The notes: generated by a model from the letters alone, not told the origin. 64,000 bases of DNA from an uncultured Coriobacteriaceae bacterium (GCA_902778135.1 CACYWP010000003.1:124001-188000); one strand, 5' to 3'; positions 8,472 to 17,210 are shown, numbered from the stretch's first letter. A program made the numbers and translations.

Positions 8472-8882
8472 ATGACCCTAGACGAGAACACCCCCATCGA
8501 GGAGGTGCGGTCGTTCTTCGCCCACGACCTGTTCGCGACCGAGGCGTGCGGCTGCCGCATCGTCGAGGCGGCGCGGGGCCATGCGGTGACGGAGCTGGAC
8601 ATCGAGCCCCGCCACCGCAACGCGATGGGTGCCGTGATGGGCGGGGCCATCTTCACGCTGGCCGACTATGCGCTCGCCGTCGCGTGCAACATCGGGGAGG
8701 CTCCCACGGTATCGGTGAGCAACACGATCGAGTTCCTGTCGGGTGCCCGCGGCGATCGGCTCATCGCAACCTGCAACGCGGACAAGAGCGGTCGCTCGCT
8801 GGGGTTCTACACTGTCGATGTGCGCGACGGGCTGGGCACTCATGTCGCACGCATGTCCGCCACCTGCTTCAGGAGGGCGTAG
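8472..8882 (+). CDS. PaaI-type hotdog-fold thioesterase
   Basis: 136 residues from an ATG with GGAGGG at about five bases. The segment HRNAMGAVMGGAIFTLADYALAVACN is the hotdog helix and active-site region of PaaI/YdiI-type acyl-CoA thioesterases: the Asn and Gly bind the thioester, and the Asp of TLADYA supplies the catalytic acid. VSVSNTIEFLSGAR gives the following strand. It hydrolyses acyl- or aryl-CoA in the cytosol. It is not next to the phenylacetate-CoA ligase but lies 2.5 kb away, so a functional link is only a guess. The substrate is unknown. Confidence 0.85.
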   Translation: MTLDENTPIEEVRSFFAHDLFATEACGCRIVEAARGHAVTELDIEPRHRNAMGAVMGGAIFTLADYALAVACNIGEAPTVSVSNTIEFLSGARGDRLIATCNADKSGRSLGFYTVDVRDGLGTHVARMSATCFRRA

Positions 8883-8941
8883 GGCAAAGGCTGCAAGGCG
8901 AGCCACAGCATTGAGAGCTGCGCATACATGAGGGGATGACC

Positions 8942-10504
8942 ATGAGCTCGAACGCCACCACCATCGAAACCGAGGCGTCGGTCAAAAACGGCGTCAAGCG
9001 TGCCGCCTTTGCGGGAATCGCCATCGTGCTGGAGCTTGCGTTCATCCTGGTGATGAACCTTAAGTTCGCCGAGCAGGCGGAATGGGTTGCCATCATCACT
9101 CGCTTGCTGGCCGCCCTCCTCGTCCTGGTGATCTACAGCACCAACGAGCCGTCATCCATCAAGATGAGCTGGATCATCTTCATCATGGCGATGCCCATCT
9201 TCGGCGTCACCCTCTTCCTGCTGGTGGGCCTCAACGGCCATACACATGCCATGCGGAAGCGCTACGAGAGGGTCGATACCAGGCTCCTCTCCCTGCTCCC
9301 CACCGGCGAGGATGCCACCGCTCGACTCGCCGAACTCGACAACCGTGCAGCGAACATCACACGCTATGTGAGGAACACATCAGGCTATCCCCTCTTCGAG
9401 GACACCGCCATCACCTACTACGACGATGCGGCCAAGGGCATCGAGGCACAGAAGCTCGACCTGCAGAAGGCCGAGAAGTTCATCTTCATGGAGTATCACG
9501 CCATCGAGGATGCCGAGAGCTGGCATGCGATCCAAAGAATACTCGAGGACCGCGTTGCGGCCGGCGTGGACGTGCGCGTCTTCTACGACGACATGGGCTC
9601 CCTGGGCTTCGTCAACACCGACTTCGTCGACCGGCTGGATACCGTGGGCATCAAGGCCAAGGTGTTCAATCCCTTCATGCCAGGCCTGAACCTCTTCCTC
9701 AACAACCGAGACCACCGCAAGGTGACCGTAATCGACGGCCTTGTGGGCTATACCGGCGGCTACAACATCGCCAACGAGTACTTCAACATCACCCATCCCT
9801 TCGGGCATTGGAAGGACACGGGCATCCGCCTCGAGGGCAAGGCAGTGAAGAGCCTCACGGCCATCTTCCTGGAGATGTGGAACGCGGTGAGCGATTCGGA
9901 TGTCGACGACGTCTCCTATCGACCGTTCATGATTAATGCTCCGAGCGCTCCCGACGCGCAAGGATTCGTCATGCCCTATGCGGACAACCCTATGGACGAC
10001 CAGATGGTGGGCGAGGACGTGTACATCTCCGTCGCCGAGTATGCGCAGGATTACGCCTGGTATGTCACGCCCTACCTCATCATCACCGACGAGATGACCC
10101 ATGCCCTTGGCCTAGCCGCCAAGCGCGGCGTGGACGTGCGCGTCATCACGCCCGGCATTCCCGACAAGAAGATGGTCTACTCGCTCACGCGCTCCTACTA
10201 CCACAGCCTCGTGCGCAATGGCGTGCGCATCTACGAGTACACGCCGGGCTTCTGCCACTGCAAGATGAGCGTGGCAGATGACGTGCTGGCCACCTGCGGC
10301 ACCATCAACCTGGACTACCGCAGCCTCTACCACCACTTTGAGAACGGTTGCCTCTACTATGGCTCGGATGCCGTCATGGACACCAAGCATGACTTCGAGT
10401 GGATGCTCGACCAGTCACGCGAGGTGACTGACGACTACCGCAGGCCGGGTGCCGGCATGCGGTTCAAGATGCTCTTCCTGCGCCTGTTCGCTCCCCTCAT
10501 GTAG
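8942..10504 (+). CDS. cls: Cardiolipin synthase (PLD family)
   Basis: 520 residues from the second ATG, because AGGGG abuts the first and is six bases before this one. Two or three N-terminal membrane helices (about residues 20-90) are followed by two phospholipase-D HKD motifs: His258-Arg-Lys260 in NRDHRKVTVIDG and His439-Cys-Lys441 in CHCKMSVADD. It condenses two phosphatidylglycerols into cardiolipin at the membrane. Length and layout match bacterial ClsA. It stands alone, with a hairpin terminator after it. Confidence 0.93.
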   Translation: MSSNATTIETEASVKNGVKRAAFAGIAIVLELAFILVMNLKFAEQAEWVAIITRLLAALLVLVIYSTNEPSSIKMSWIIFIMAMPIFGVTLFLLVGLNGHTHAMRKRYERVDTRLLSLLPTGEDATARLAELDNRAANITRYVRNTSGYPLFEDTAITYYDDAAKGIEAQKLDLQKAEKFIFMEYHAIEDAESWHAIQRILEDRVAAGVDVRVFYDDMGSLGFVNTDFVDRLDTVGIKAKVFNPFMPGLNLFLNNRDHRKVTVIDGLVGYTGGYNIANEYFNITHPFGHWKDTGIRLEGKAVKSLTAIFLEMWNAVSDSDVDDVSYRPFMINAPSAPDAQGFVMPYADNPMDDQMVGEDVYISVAEYAQDYAWYVTPYLIITDEMTHALGLAAKRGVDVRVITPGIPDKKMVYSLTRSYYHSLVRNGVRIYEYTPGFCHCKMSVADDVLATCGTINLDYRSLYHHFENGCLYYGSDAVMDTKHDFEWMLDQSREVTDDYRRPGAGMRFKMLFLRLFAPLM

Positions 10505-10547
10505 GCGCATCGCCGCAGGCACGGCACCTTTTCAACCCGCATGAAAG

Positions 10548-10579
10548 CGCGGGGGTCGAGCAGATGCCCGACCCCCGCG
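10548..10579. terminator. Bidirectional terminator between cls and the ACT gene
   Basis: Perfect 11-bp stem CGCGGGGGTCG/CGACCCCCGCG with a ten-base loop between convergent genes. A short ATCTT follows on the plus strand. Confidence 0.75.
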
Positions 10580-10601
10580 ATCTTCCGTCTCGATATGGCG
10601 C

Positions 10602-11030
10602 TTACGATGCGATGTCGTCCCAGTGCAGCAGCTTGAAGCCAGCGCTCCTGATGGCCTCCTCTGCGGCGGCGCGGTCCTCGGGCTTGATCTTGAGCACGTC
10701 GATCGCCTTGTCCCCGTTGGCGAGGAAGCAGTAGCCGTACTCGATGTTGACGTTGGTCGTCCCCAGCGCCTCGAGCAGCTCGGCAAGCGCGCCAGGACGG
10801 TCGGGAACCTCGACGGCCAGGACCTTGGTCTTGGTGGCCCGGAAGCCCGCCTCCTCCAGCACGTCCACGGCGCGGAAGACGTCGTTGCAGATGATGCGCA
10901 CCAGGCCATAGTCAGAGGTCTCGGCGATGGTCAGGGCGCTCATGTTGATGTTGGCGTCTGCAAGGGTGCGGCATAGGTCCGCCAGTCGTCCCTCGGAGTT
11001 CTCGAGGAACACGGTCAACTGCATGATCAT
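10602..11030 (-). CDS. Tandem ACT-domain protein coupled to paaK
   Basis: 142 residues made of two ACT domains: LTVFLENSEGRLADLCRTLA and, about residue 70, LAVEVPDRPGALAELLEALG. Such proteins bind amino acids and regulate enzymes. The start overlaps the ligase stop as TAATG with AGGA six bases upstream, so translation is coupled. The PaaK-ACT pair recurs in anaerobic bacteria and archaea, and is often linked to aromatic amino acid fermentation, which suggests an aromatic amino acid as the ligand. No catalytic domain is present. Confidence 0.85.
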   Translation of the reverse strand: MIMQLTVFLENSEGRLADLCRTLADANINMSALTIAETSDYGLVRIICNDVFRAVDVLEEAGFRATKTKVLAVEVPDRPGALAELLEALGTTNVNIEYGYCFLANGDKAIDVLKIKPEDRAAAEEAIRSAGFKLLHWDDIAS

Positions 11031-12337
11031 TACTTATCCTCTCCCCTCAGGTCGATGACGCGCTTTGCCTTGCCCTCGCTGCGGGCAATGGTCTTGGGTT
11101 CCACCAGCTTAACGCGAATGCCCACGGAGAGGGCAGCCTTCATCGCCGACTGGATGTCACGCTGCAGCTGCTCGATGGCGCTGATCTGGTCGAAGTCGAA
11201 GTCGGGGTTGACCTCTGCCTTCAGCGTGACGACGTCGAGGTGGTTCTTGCGGGTCAGCTCGATCTGGTACCAGCTGGCGACCTGCGGGAAGGTCTTCATG
11301 ACGTCCTCGATCTGGGACGGGAAGACGTTGACTCCGCGGATGATGAGCATGTCGTCGGTGCGGCCGTGCAGGCGGTCGATGCGACGATGGGTGCGTCCGC
11401 AGGCGCACTCGCCCGGGATGATGCGGGTGATGTCGCGGGTGCGATAGCGCACGACGGGGGTCGCCTCGCGGTCGATGGTGGTCAGCACCAGCTCGCCCCA
11501 CTCGCCGTCGGGCAGGACCTCGCCGGTCTCGGGGTCGATGATCTCGGCATAGAAGTGGTCCTCGGCCAGGTGCAGGCCGTTCTGCTCCATGCACTCGATG
11601 GCGACGCCCGGTCCCATGGTCTCGGTCAGGCCATAGACATCGAGCACCTTGTAGCCCAGCTTCTTCTCGAGGTCGGCGCGGAAGTTGTCGGAGAAGGCCT
11701 CTGCGCCATGGATGCCGGCACGCAGATGGAAGTCCTTCTTGGGGTCGAGACCCATCGCGATGGCCGTGTCGGCGATGTACATGGCGTAGGAGGGCGTGCA
11801 GCACAGGATGGTCGAGCCCATCTCGCGCAGGACGCGAATCTGGCGCTCGGTGTTGCCCGCACTGATGGGAATGGTCATGCAGCCGGCCTTCTCGCAGCCG
11901 TAATGGGCACCGAGACCACCGGTGAACAAGCCATAGCCATAGCAGATCTGAGCGATGTCGTTGTCGCCGGCATCGGCGTACCAGATGCCGCGGGCGAAGC
12001 AGTCGCCCCAGATGTCGATGTCGTGGTCGGTGTAGCCCGCCACGGTCGCCACGCCGGTCGTGCCGCTCGACATGTGAATCTCGCGGACCTCGTTCTTGGG
12101 CACGGCGAAGAAGCCGAAGGGATAGTTGTCGCGCAGGTCCTGCTTGGTGGTGAAGGGGGCCTTCCTCAGGTCGTCGAGTGTCTCGACGGCGTAGGGGTCA
12201 AAGCCGGCCTCGTCAAACGAGTCATGGTAGAACGGGACGTTCTCGTAGCACTTGATGACGGTCTTCTTGATGCCCTCGAGCTGGATGGCCTCCAGCTGGT
12301 CGTGGGGCATCGTCAGGATGTCCTGCGGTTGTTTCAT
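11030..12337 (-). CDS. paaK: Phenylacetate-CoA ligase
   Basis: 435 residues from the ATG (MKQPQDILTM) preceded by AGAGAGG; a longer opening upstream has no ribosome site. It is an adenylate-forming enzyme: the P-loop-like motif MSSGTTGVATVAGYT, adenine-binding VYGLTETMGPG, and the hinge Asp in VRYRTRDITRII followed by IDRLHGRTDDMLIIRGVNVFPSQIE (PaaK C-terminal domain). It makes phenylacetyl-CoA, or another aryl-CoA, from ATP and CoA. No paa ring-oxidation genes are nearby, as expected in an anaerobe, so the role may be arylacetate energy conservation. The ACT gene follows in the same transcript. Confidence 0.9.
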   Translation of the reverse strand: MKQPQDILTMPHDQLEAIQLEGIKKTVIKCYENVPFYHDSFDEAGFDPYAVETLDDLRKAPFTTKQDLRDNYPFGFFAVPKNEVREIHMSSGTTGVATVAGYTDHDIDIWGDCFARGIWYADAGDNDIAQICYGYGLFTGGLGAHYGCEKAGCMTIPISAGNTERQIRVLREMGSTILCCTPSYAMYIADTAIAMGLDPKKDFHLRAGIHGAEAFSDNFRADLEKKLGYKVLDVYGLTETMGPGVAIECMEQNGLHLAEDHFYAEIIDPETGEVLPDGEWGELVLTTIDREATPVVRYRTRDITRIIPGECACGRTHRRIDRLHGRTDDMLIIRGVNVFPSQIEDVMKTFPQVASWYQIELTRKNHLDVVTLKAEVNPDFDFDQISAIEQLQRDIQSAMKAALSVGIRVKLVEPKTIARSEGKAKRVIDLRGEDK

Positions 12338-12397
12338 GGGTTGCCTCTCTTGCCTGATGGTGCCTCTCGTCACACTCGCACGGGTGTGCGCCCGCAC

Positions 12398-12403
12398 ATT
12401 GTA
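12398..12403 (-). promoter_or_regulatory. Candidate -10 box of the paaK transcript
   Basis: Reverse-strand TACAAT lies about 60 bases before the paaK start. The hexamer at the expected -35 distance (GAACTG region) is poor. A small GCGCAC/GTGCG hairpin lies in the leader. Confidence 0.35.
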
Positions 12404-12584
12404 GGAGAGCATTGTTTCGTTCAGTTCACAGGTAAATGACGTCTTATGTCGTATGAATCAACGGCACAGACGTCACCGCATGGCCGGAAACGACTGGCGA
12501 ACGGCCGCGGACATCCCCGTCACCCCTTCTCGCCGCGCTACGCACAAGCTGCTAAAGTGGACCTTGTGAACGATTGGGGGTCTC

Positions 12585-12932
12585 ATGAGGTGGTTCTGGC
12601 AGCGCGAGAGGAAGCCCAGGCGGGAGAAGACCATTCCCGAGGGCGCCGTCCGGCGTCACCTGCGCTTCACGGGCAAGGTCCAGTCGGTGGGCTTCCGTTT
12701 CACCGCACAGAGCTGGGCCGAGCAGCGCGGCCTGACCGGCTGGGTCACGAACCTCTCGGACGGCGACGTGGAGCTGGAGGTCCAAGGCACTCCCGAGCAG
12801 ATAGACGCCTTCCTCGGCGACGTCGCAGCAGAATCTGCACGGGAGAAGGCCTTCATACACGCCCGGCTCGTGCAGAACGACCCCATCGAGCCCATCCCCG
12901 ACGACCGCTTCACCATCAGGAACCTCTACTAG
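12585..12932 (+). CDS. acyP: Acylphosphatase
   Basis: 115 residues, slightly long because of a basic N-terminal tail (about 22 residues, RERKPRREK). It hydrolyses acyl phosphates such as carbamoyl or acetyl phosphate. The two catalytic residues are in place and correctly spaced: Arg38 in VQSVGFRF and Asn56 in GWVTNLSDG. It lies just upstream of the PrsW-like gene on the same strand (34-base gap), so the two may share a transcript. The basic tail could bind nucleic acid or the membrane; that is a guess. Confidence 0.92.
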   Translation: MRWFWQRERKPRREKTIPEGAVRRHLRFTGKVQSVGFRFTAQSWAEQRGLTGWVTNLSDGDVELEVQGTPEQIDAFLGDVAAESAREKAFIHARLVQNDPIEPIPDDRFTIRNLY

Positions 12933-12966
12933 CGCCATCCCGTGCACAACGATCGAAAGGCCGACC

Positions 12967-13743
12967 ATGCGCTTGCTGTTTTTTCTCGCCGTGCTGCCCT
13001 CCATCCTCCTGGCATATCGCGTGCTCTCCTACGACCGCATAGAGCGCGAACCTGCCGGGCTGCTCATCAAGCTGTTCGTGCTCGGCGCGCTCAGCTGCCT
13101 GCCCGCCGGCATCATCGAGGGGCTGGGCATGGGCCCCATCAATGCCATCGCGGACAGCGAGATCTGGGTCTCGCGCCTCACCTTCCTGCTGCTGGTGCCG
13201 CTGGCCGAGGAGGGCTGCAAGTACCTTGCGCTTCGCACAAGCAGGAAGAGCAAGGAGTTCAATTACACCTTTGATGGCATCGTCTACGGCACGATGGTGA
13301 GCCTGGGCTTTGCGACCCTCGAGAACGTCCTCTATGTCCTCGACGCCATGACCATCGAGGTGGCGGTCATGCGTGGCATACTGTCCGTCCCCCTGCACTG
13401 CACCTGCGGCATCTTCATGGGCTACTACTACGGCGTCGCACGCGGCCTGGAGGTGCGTCGCAACGTCGACGAGATGCGATACGCCAAGTTCCTGATGATC
13501 TTCGTCCCCTGCCTCGTGCACGGCATCTACGACTACAGCCTGGACACCGATTCCAGCCTGGTGTTCTTTGCGGGCATCCTGTTCACGGTGCTCATCTTCG
13601 TGACGGCATCGCGCCAGGTGCGCATCGCCTCGGCAAACGACGCCCCCATCATGGTCAGCCTGTCCAAGCTGGCCACACCCCTTCCCGCCTCGATGCCCTC
13701 GAAGGGCCACACCCCTCCCCCACCGTTCAGCAAGCTGCAGTAG
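12967..13743 (+). CDS. PrsW-family intramembrane metalloprotease
   Basis: 258 residues with about seven to eight membrane helices. The family motifs are all visible: Glu81-Glu82-x-x-Lys85 in LAEEGCKYL, Glu119 in FATLENVLY, His144 in VPLHCTCGIFMG, and His185 with Asp189 in LVHGIYDYS. PrsW in Bacillus cleaves the anti-sigma factor RsiW at site 1. No anti-sigma gene is adjacent here, so the substrate is unknown. GAAAGG precedes the ATG. A strong terminator follows. Confidence 0.85.
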   Translation: MRLLFFLAVLPSILLAYRVLSYDRIEREPAGLLIKLFVLGALSCLPAGIIEGLGMGPINAIADSEIWVSRLTFLLLVPLAEEGCKYLALRTSRKSKEFNYTFDGIVYGTMVSLGFATLENVLYVLDAMTIEVAVMRGILSVPLHCTCGIFMGYYYGVARGLEVRRNVDEMRYAKFLMIFVPCLVHGIYDYSLDTDSSLVFFAGILFTVLIFVTASRQVRIASANDAPIMVSLSKLATPLPASMPSKGHTPPPPFSKLQ

Positions 13744-13758
13744 GGATACCGAGACCAA

Positions 13759-13791
13759 AGCTTCGGGCGGCCTGCATGGCCGCCCGAAGCT
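13759..13791. terminator. Bidirectional terminator between prsW-like and ROK genes
   Basis: Perfect 14-bp stem AGCTTCGGGCGGCC/GGCCGCCCGAAGCT with loop TGCAT. It serves both convergent genes. Confidence 0.85.
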
Positions 13792-13795
13792 GACA

Positions 13796-14710
13796 TCACC
13801 GCAGGCTGAGCGCGGCCTTGTAGGCGACACCCAACAGCTTGGCATCATCGCCAAGCTGGGCAAGGACGATGTTGGGCTTGGGCATGTCCGACATCTGCAG
13901 GTCGGCCATCATCGAGCGCATGGAGATGTGCAGCGCCTCGAGCAGTGCCGGTTGGACGCTGATGCCACCACCGATGGCTATGACGTCGGGATCCACGATG
14001 CACTGCAGGTTGAAGATCCAGATGCAGAGGTCTTTCGCGTACTCGTGGAGGCCGCGCAGCGCCGAGTCGTCTCCCTCGTTGACCCAGGCGAAGAGCTGAT
14101 GGCCATCGATGGCGTCGTCATCCGCGAGGCCCTTGGCCGCCAGGATGGAGCGGCGCAGGCCCTGCCAGCTGCAGAGGCCCGCCATCGCATCACGCGAGCG
14201 CCCCTCGCCGATGATGGGCGTATGGCGCACGAAGGAGAACTCCCCGGCGAAGGAGTGCGCACCGCGCAGCACCTTGCCGTCGACGACGATGCCGCCACCG
14301 ATATCGGAGCCGATGACGAGCACCACGCCCACCTGCGACCCGCGCAGGGACCCTGCCGCATACTCTCCCAGCGCCGCGGCCCTGCCGCTGTTCTCGATGA
14401 TGACGGGCAGCCCGCATGCCAGCGAGAGCTCGGCTGCCAGAGGCACCCCGTCAAGGTAGGACAGGCGTCCGCCACCATACACGGTCCCCTGGCAATCGCC
14501 CTCGTGGACGGTGCCCGGCACGCTGACGCATACGCAGGCCACCCGTTCTGCATAGGGGGCAACCAAGCCGGACATCGAGTCGACCAGCTGCCGGGCATCC
14601 CCGATAGCGGTCCCTACCGTGCCGCGCTCGGCAACATCCAGCGCAGGCGTGATCAGGGCCCACGAGAGATGCCTGAATCCGACGTCGATGGAGAAGAAGT
14701 CCGCGGCCAT
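13796..14710 (-). CDS. ROK-family protein with degenerate kinase site
   Basis: 304 residues from an ATG with GGGAGG five bases upstream. The ROK fold is clear: FSIDVGFRHLSWALI at the N-terminus, VVLVIGSDIGGGIVVDG, RGAHSFAGEFSFVRH and the C-terminal DVIAIGGGISVQPALLE. There is no helix-turn-helix domain, so it is laid out like a sugar kinase. However, the catalytic Asp of the usual E-N-D-A-N motif is Ser108 (IIENSGRAAALGEY), and the CxCGxxGC zinc motif is absent after the substrate Glu/His region. It may be a sugar sensor or an inactive kinase. Its promoter lies in the 484-base stretch with the large palindrome. Confidence 0.8.
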   Translation of the reverse strand: MAADFFSIDVGFRHLSWALITPALDVAERGTVGTAIGDARQLVDSMSGLVAPYAERVACVCVSVPGTVHEGDCQGTVYGGGRLSYLDGVPLAAELSLACGLPVIIENSGRAAALGEYAAGSLRGSQVGVVLVIGSDIGGGIVVDGKVLRGAHSFAGEFSFVRHTPIIGEGRSRDAMAGLCSWQGLRRSILAAKGLADDDAIDGHQLFAWVNEGDDSALRGLHEYAKDLCIWIFNLQCIVDPDVIAIGGGISVQPALLEALHISMRSMMADLQMSDMPKPNIVLAQLGDDAKLLGVAYKAALSLR

Positions 14711-15194
14711 GTGGCCTCCCTGCGTTTGAGCTGCGGTTATTGCATGACAGTACGCTTGTAGCGCAACGGGTGGACACACACAAGCGGGACCGGGGACTTC
14801 TCGACACAAGCGCAGATAGATAGCACAAACAGGCAGCATTTGCAGCCGCCGCTCACAGGGAATGCCCTGCCGAGGCGCCAGCGGGGGCGGGGAGGTGCGG
14901 CGCATGTAACGATGCGGCTGGAAGACAAGAGCCCAGCGGGAGCGAGGACCCAGCGAGCGAAGCGAGCGATTCCGCAGCTGCTGGGCTCTCGTCAGCCAGC
15001 GCTCCTGCATCGTTATGCGCCGCACCTCCCCGCCCCCGCTGGCGCCTTGGCAGGGCACGTAACGATTCGCTTACAGATTCATTCGGCAGCAGTCTGTGTT
15101 GACGTCTTATGACTACTCTTTCCAAGACCCTGTAGAGGGATGCAAGACATCCGGTGCCGTGACACAGGCCCCGGATATCGCAAGGGAGAGAAAG
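14711..15194. other. 484-base non-coding stretch before the ABC importer
   Basis: No gene is supported. Short frames on both strands here mirror each other only because the DNA is palindromic. It holds the long inverted repeat listed separately (14863-15057), the start region of the ROK gene on the left, and the importer leader on the right. A TTGACG at 15100-15105 is -35-like, but no -10 follows at the right distance. Confidence 0.6.
14863..15057. repeat. 195-bp imperfect palindrome (candidate MITE-like or folded RNA element)
   Basis: Outer arms 14863-14915 and 15007-15057 are complementary over about 50 bases with one mismatch and one two-base gap. Inner arms 14916-14937 (starting GGCTG, ending GAGCCCAGC) and 14980-14997 pair again with a short bulge. 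The centre (14938-14979) contains CGAGCGAAGCGAGCG, which can fold on itself. Transcribed RNA would form one long hairpin. No transposase and no clear target-site duplication were seen. It differs from the terminators in this window by size and lack of a T-run. Confidence 0.8.
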
Positions 15195-16169
15195 ATGACC
15201 AACGTTACGCGTCGCGACGCACTCGCACTGCTCGGCGGAAGCATGGCCGCCTTCGGCCTGGCCGCCTGCGGTGGCTCAGGGGACTCTGGGAACGACGATG
15301 GCGCCGCCTACAAGATCGGCATCCTCCAGCTGACCCAGCACGAGGCCCTCGATGCCAGCCATGACGGCTTCGTCGACGGGTTGAACGAGTCCGGCATCGC
15401 CTACGAGATCGTCAGCGACCTCAACGCATCGGGCGATCAGTCTGCCTGCCAGACCGCTGCCCAGCAGTTCGTCAACGAGGGTGACGACCTCATCCTGGCC
15501 ATCGCCACCCCGGCCGTCGAGGCCTGTGCCGGAGCGACCGAGGAGATCCCCATCATCGGCACCGCCGTCACCGACTTTGCCGAGTCCGGACTGATCGAGT
15601 CCAACGACGCCCCGGGCGGCAACATCACCGGCTCCTCCGACCTGACACCCGTCGCCGAGCAGTTCGAGCTGCTGACCCAGCTGTTCCCCGAGGCCAAGAC
15701 CGTCGGCATCCTCTATTCCTCGTCCGAGTCCAACTCCGAGATTCAGGCACAGATGGCACGCGACGCCGCGGCAGCGCATGACCTCGAGACCGTTGACTTC
15801 ACCGTCTCGAACACCAACGACATCCAGTCGGTCGTCGAATCCGCCATCGGCAAGATCGACGTCCTGTACTGCCCGACCGACAACACCATCGCCTCGGGCA
15901 TGGCAACCGTCGCCCAGATCTGCAACGACAATGGCCTGCCGACCGTCTGCGGCGAGGAGAACATGGTCAACAACGGCGGCCTGGTCTCCTACTCGATCGA
16001 CTACTACGAGCTGGGCAAGCGTGCCGCAGCCATGGCCGTCGAGATCCTGACGGGTGGTGCAGACCCCGCGACCATGCCCATCGAGCACCTCGCCGCCGAC
16101 GAGTGCACCCTGGTCACGAACGAGGAGACTGCCACGACCCTGGGCGTCGACCTCAGCGTCCTCGGCTAG
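15195..16169 (+). CDS. ABC transporter substrate-binding lipoprotein (TrpX-like)
   Basis: 324 residues, preceded by GGGAGAG. The signal peptide has a twin-arginine-like NVTRRDALALLGG and a lipobox LAAC with Cys25, so the protein is lipidated outside the membrane. The body (YKIGILQLTQHEALDASHDG) belongs to the ABC_sub_bind family (periplasmic-binding fold related to TrpX/YtrF), which with its permease and ATPase imports tryptophan or tyrosine or another small ligand. A permease and an ATPase follow in order. A hairpin after the stop probably raises expression of this component over the other two. The ligand is inferred from the family only. Confidence 0.88.
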   Translation: MTNVTRRDALALLGGSMAAFGLAACGGSGDSGNDDGAAYKIGILQLTQHEALDASHDGFVDGLNESGIAYEIVSDLNASGDQSACQTAAQQFVNEGDDLILAIATPAVEACAGATEEIPIIGTAVTDFAESGLIESNDAPGGNITGSSDLTPVAEQFELLTQLFPEAKTVGILYSSSESNSEIQAQMARDAAAAHDLETVDFTVSNTNDIQSVVESAIGKIDVLYCPTDNTIASGMATVAQICNDNGLPTVCGEENMVNNGGLVSYSIDYYELGKRAAAMAVEILTGGADPATMPIEHLAADECTLVTNEETATTLGVDLSVLG

Positions 16170-16224
16170 GCGAGGCGCCTACGGGCATCCCGCGATGCCC
16201 ACGCCACAATCCACGCGCTATTCC

Positions 16225-16260
16225 GGCGCGATGCGGTCCTGCCTGCGGCCGCATCGCGCC
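16225..16260 (+). terminator. Intercistronic hairpin between binding protein and permease
   Basis: Perfect 12-bp stem GGCGCGATGCGG/CCGCATCGCGCC with a 12-base loop, and no T-run. Such hairpins commonly protect the upstream mRNA and reduce read-through, so that more binding protein than transporter is made. Confidence 0.55.
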
Positions 16261-16291
16261 GATACGAGATACGTGAAAGGAAGGTCCGCAC

Positions 16292-17209
16292 ATGCTCCTG
16301 GCGTTTCAAGGCGCAGTCGCCCAAGGTGTTCTCTGGGGAATCATGGTGCTGGGCGTGTACATCACGTTCCGGTTGCTCGACATCGCCGACCTTACCGTGG
16401 ACGGCAGCTTCGCCTTGGGAGGATGCGTCTGCGCGGTCCTCATCGTCGAGCGTGGCGTCAACCCCTTGCTCGGCCTTGTGGCGGGACTTCTGGTGGGAGT
16501 CGTCGCAGGTGCGGTGACCGGCCTGCTCAACACCCTGTTCGACATCCCCGCCATACTGGCGGGCATCCTCACCCAGATCGGCCTGTGGTCCGTCAACCTG
16601 CGCATCATGGGCAAGGCCAACATCCCCCTGCTGAAGAACCCGAACATCTTCACGGGCTTTGCCAAGGCCGCCGGGCTGCCCCAGAACCTTGCCACCATCA
16701 TCATCGGAGGCATCGTCGCGGCGTCGTTGGTCGCCATCCTGTACTGGTTCTTCGGCACCGAGATCGGCAGCGCCCTGCGTGCGACCGGCAACAACGAGCA
16801 CATGGTGCGAGCCCTGGGTGTCGACACGCGCGTCACCAAGCTCATCGCCCTGATGGTCTCCAACGGACTGGTGGGGCTCTCCGGCGCGCTGGTGTGCCAG
16901 AGCCAGAAGTACGCGGACGTGGGCATGGGCACCGGGGCCATCATCGTCGGCCTTGCCGCCATCGTCATCGGCGAGGTGCTGGGACGTCTCATGCCTGGCA
17001 AGCTGCGGTCCTTCTCCAGCCGCCTCATCGCAGCCGTCGTGGGGTCGATCGTCTACTTCCTCATCCGGGCCATCGTCCTGCAGCTGGGCCTCGACCCCAA
17101 CGACATGAAGCTGCTGTCCGCCATCATCGTCGCGCTGGCGCTGTCCGTACCCGTGGTTTGGGAGCGCCAGCAGCTGCGAGCGTCATATCTCAAGGGAGGC
17201 GAGGCGTAG
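16292..17209 (+). CDS. ABC transporter permease (TrpY-like)
   Basis: 305 residues with about eight to nine membrane helices, starting after AAAGGAAGG. The segment TFRLLDIADLTVDGSFALGG is characteristic of BPD_transp_2 permeases paired with ABC_sub_bind proteins. GTEIGSALRATGNNEHMVRALGV is the coupling region that contacts the ATPase. It forms the membrane channel of the importer. The ATPase start follows one base after its stop. Confidence 0.9.
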   Translation: MLLAFQGAVAQGVLWGIMVLGVYITFRLLDIADLTVDGSFALGGCVCAVLIVERGVNPLLGLVAGLLVGVVAGAVTGLLNTLFDIPAILAGILTQIGLWSVNLRIMGKANIPLLKNPNIFTGFAKAAGLPQNLATIIIGGIVAASLVAILYWFFGTEIGSALRATGNNEHMVRALGVDTRVTKLIALMVSNGLVGLSGALVCQSQKYADVGMGTGAIIVGLAAIVIGEVLGRLMPGKLRSFSSRLIAAVVGSIVYFLIRAIVLQLGLDPNDMKLLSAIIVALALSVPVVWERQQLRASYLKGGEA

Positions 17210-17210
17210 G

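Noticed and set aside
14840..15125. Two 90-codon frames on opposite strands
   Set aside because: They look alike only because the DNA is a palindrome; no ribosome site on either.
15058..15194. T-box or tryptophan riboswitch before the ABC importer
   Set aside because: No T-box core sequence and no terminator/antiterminator pair could be seen in the leader.
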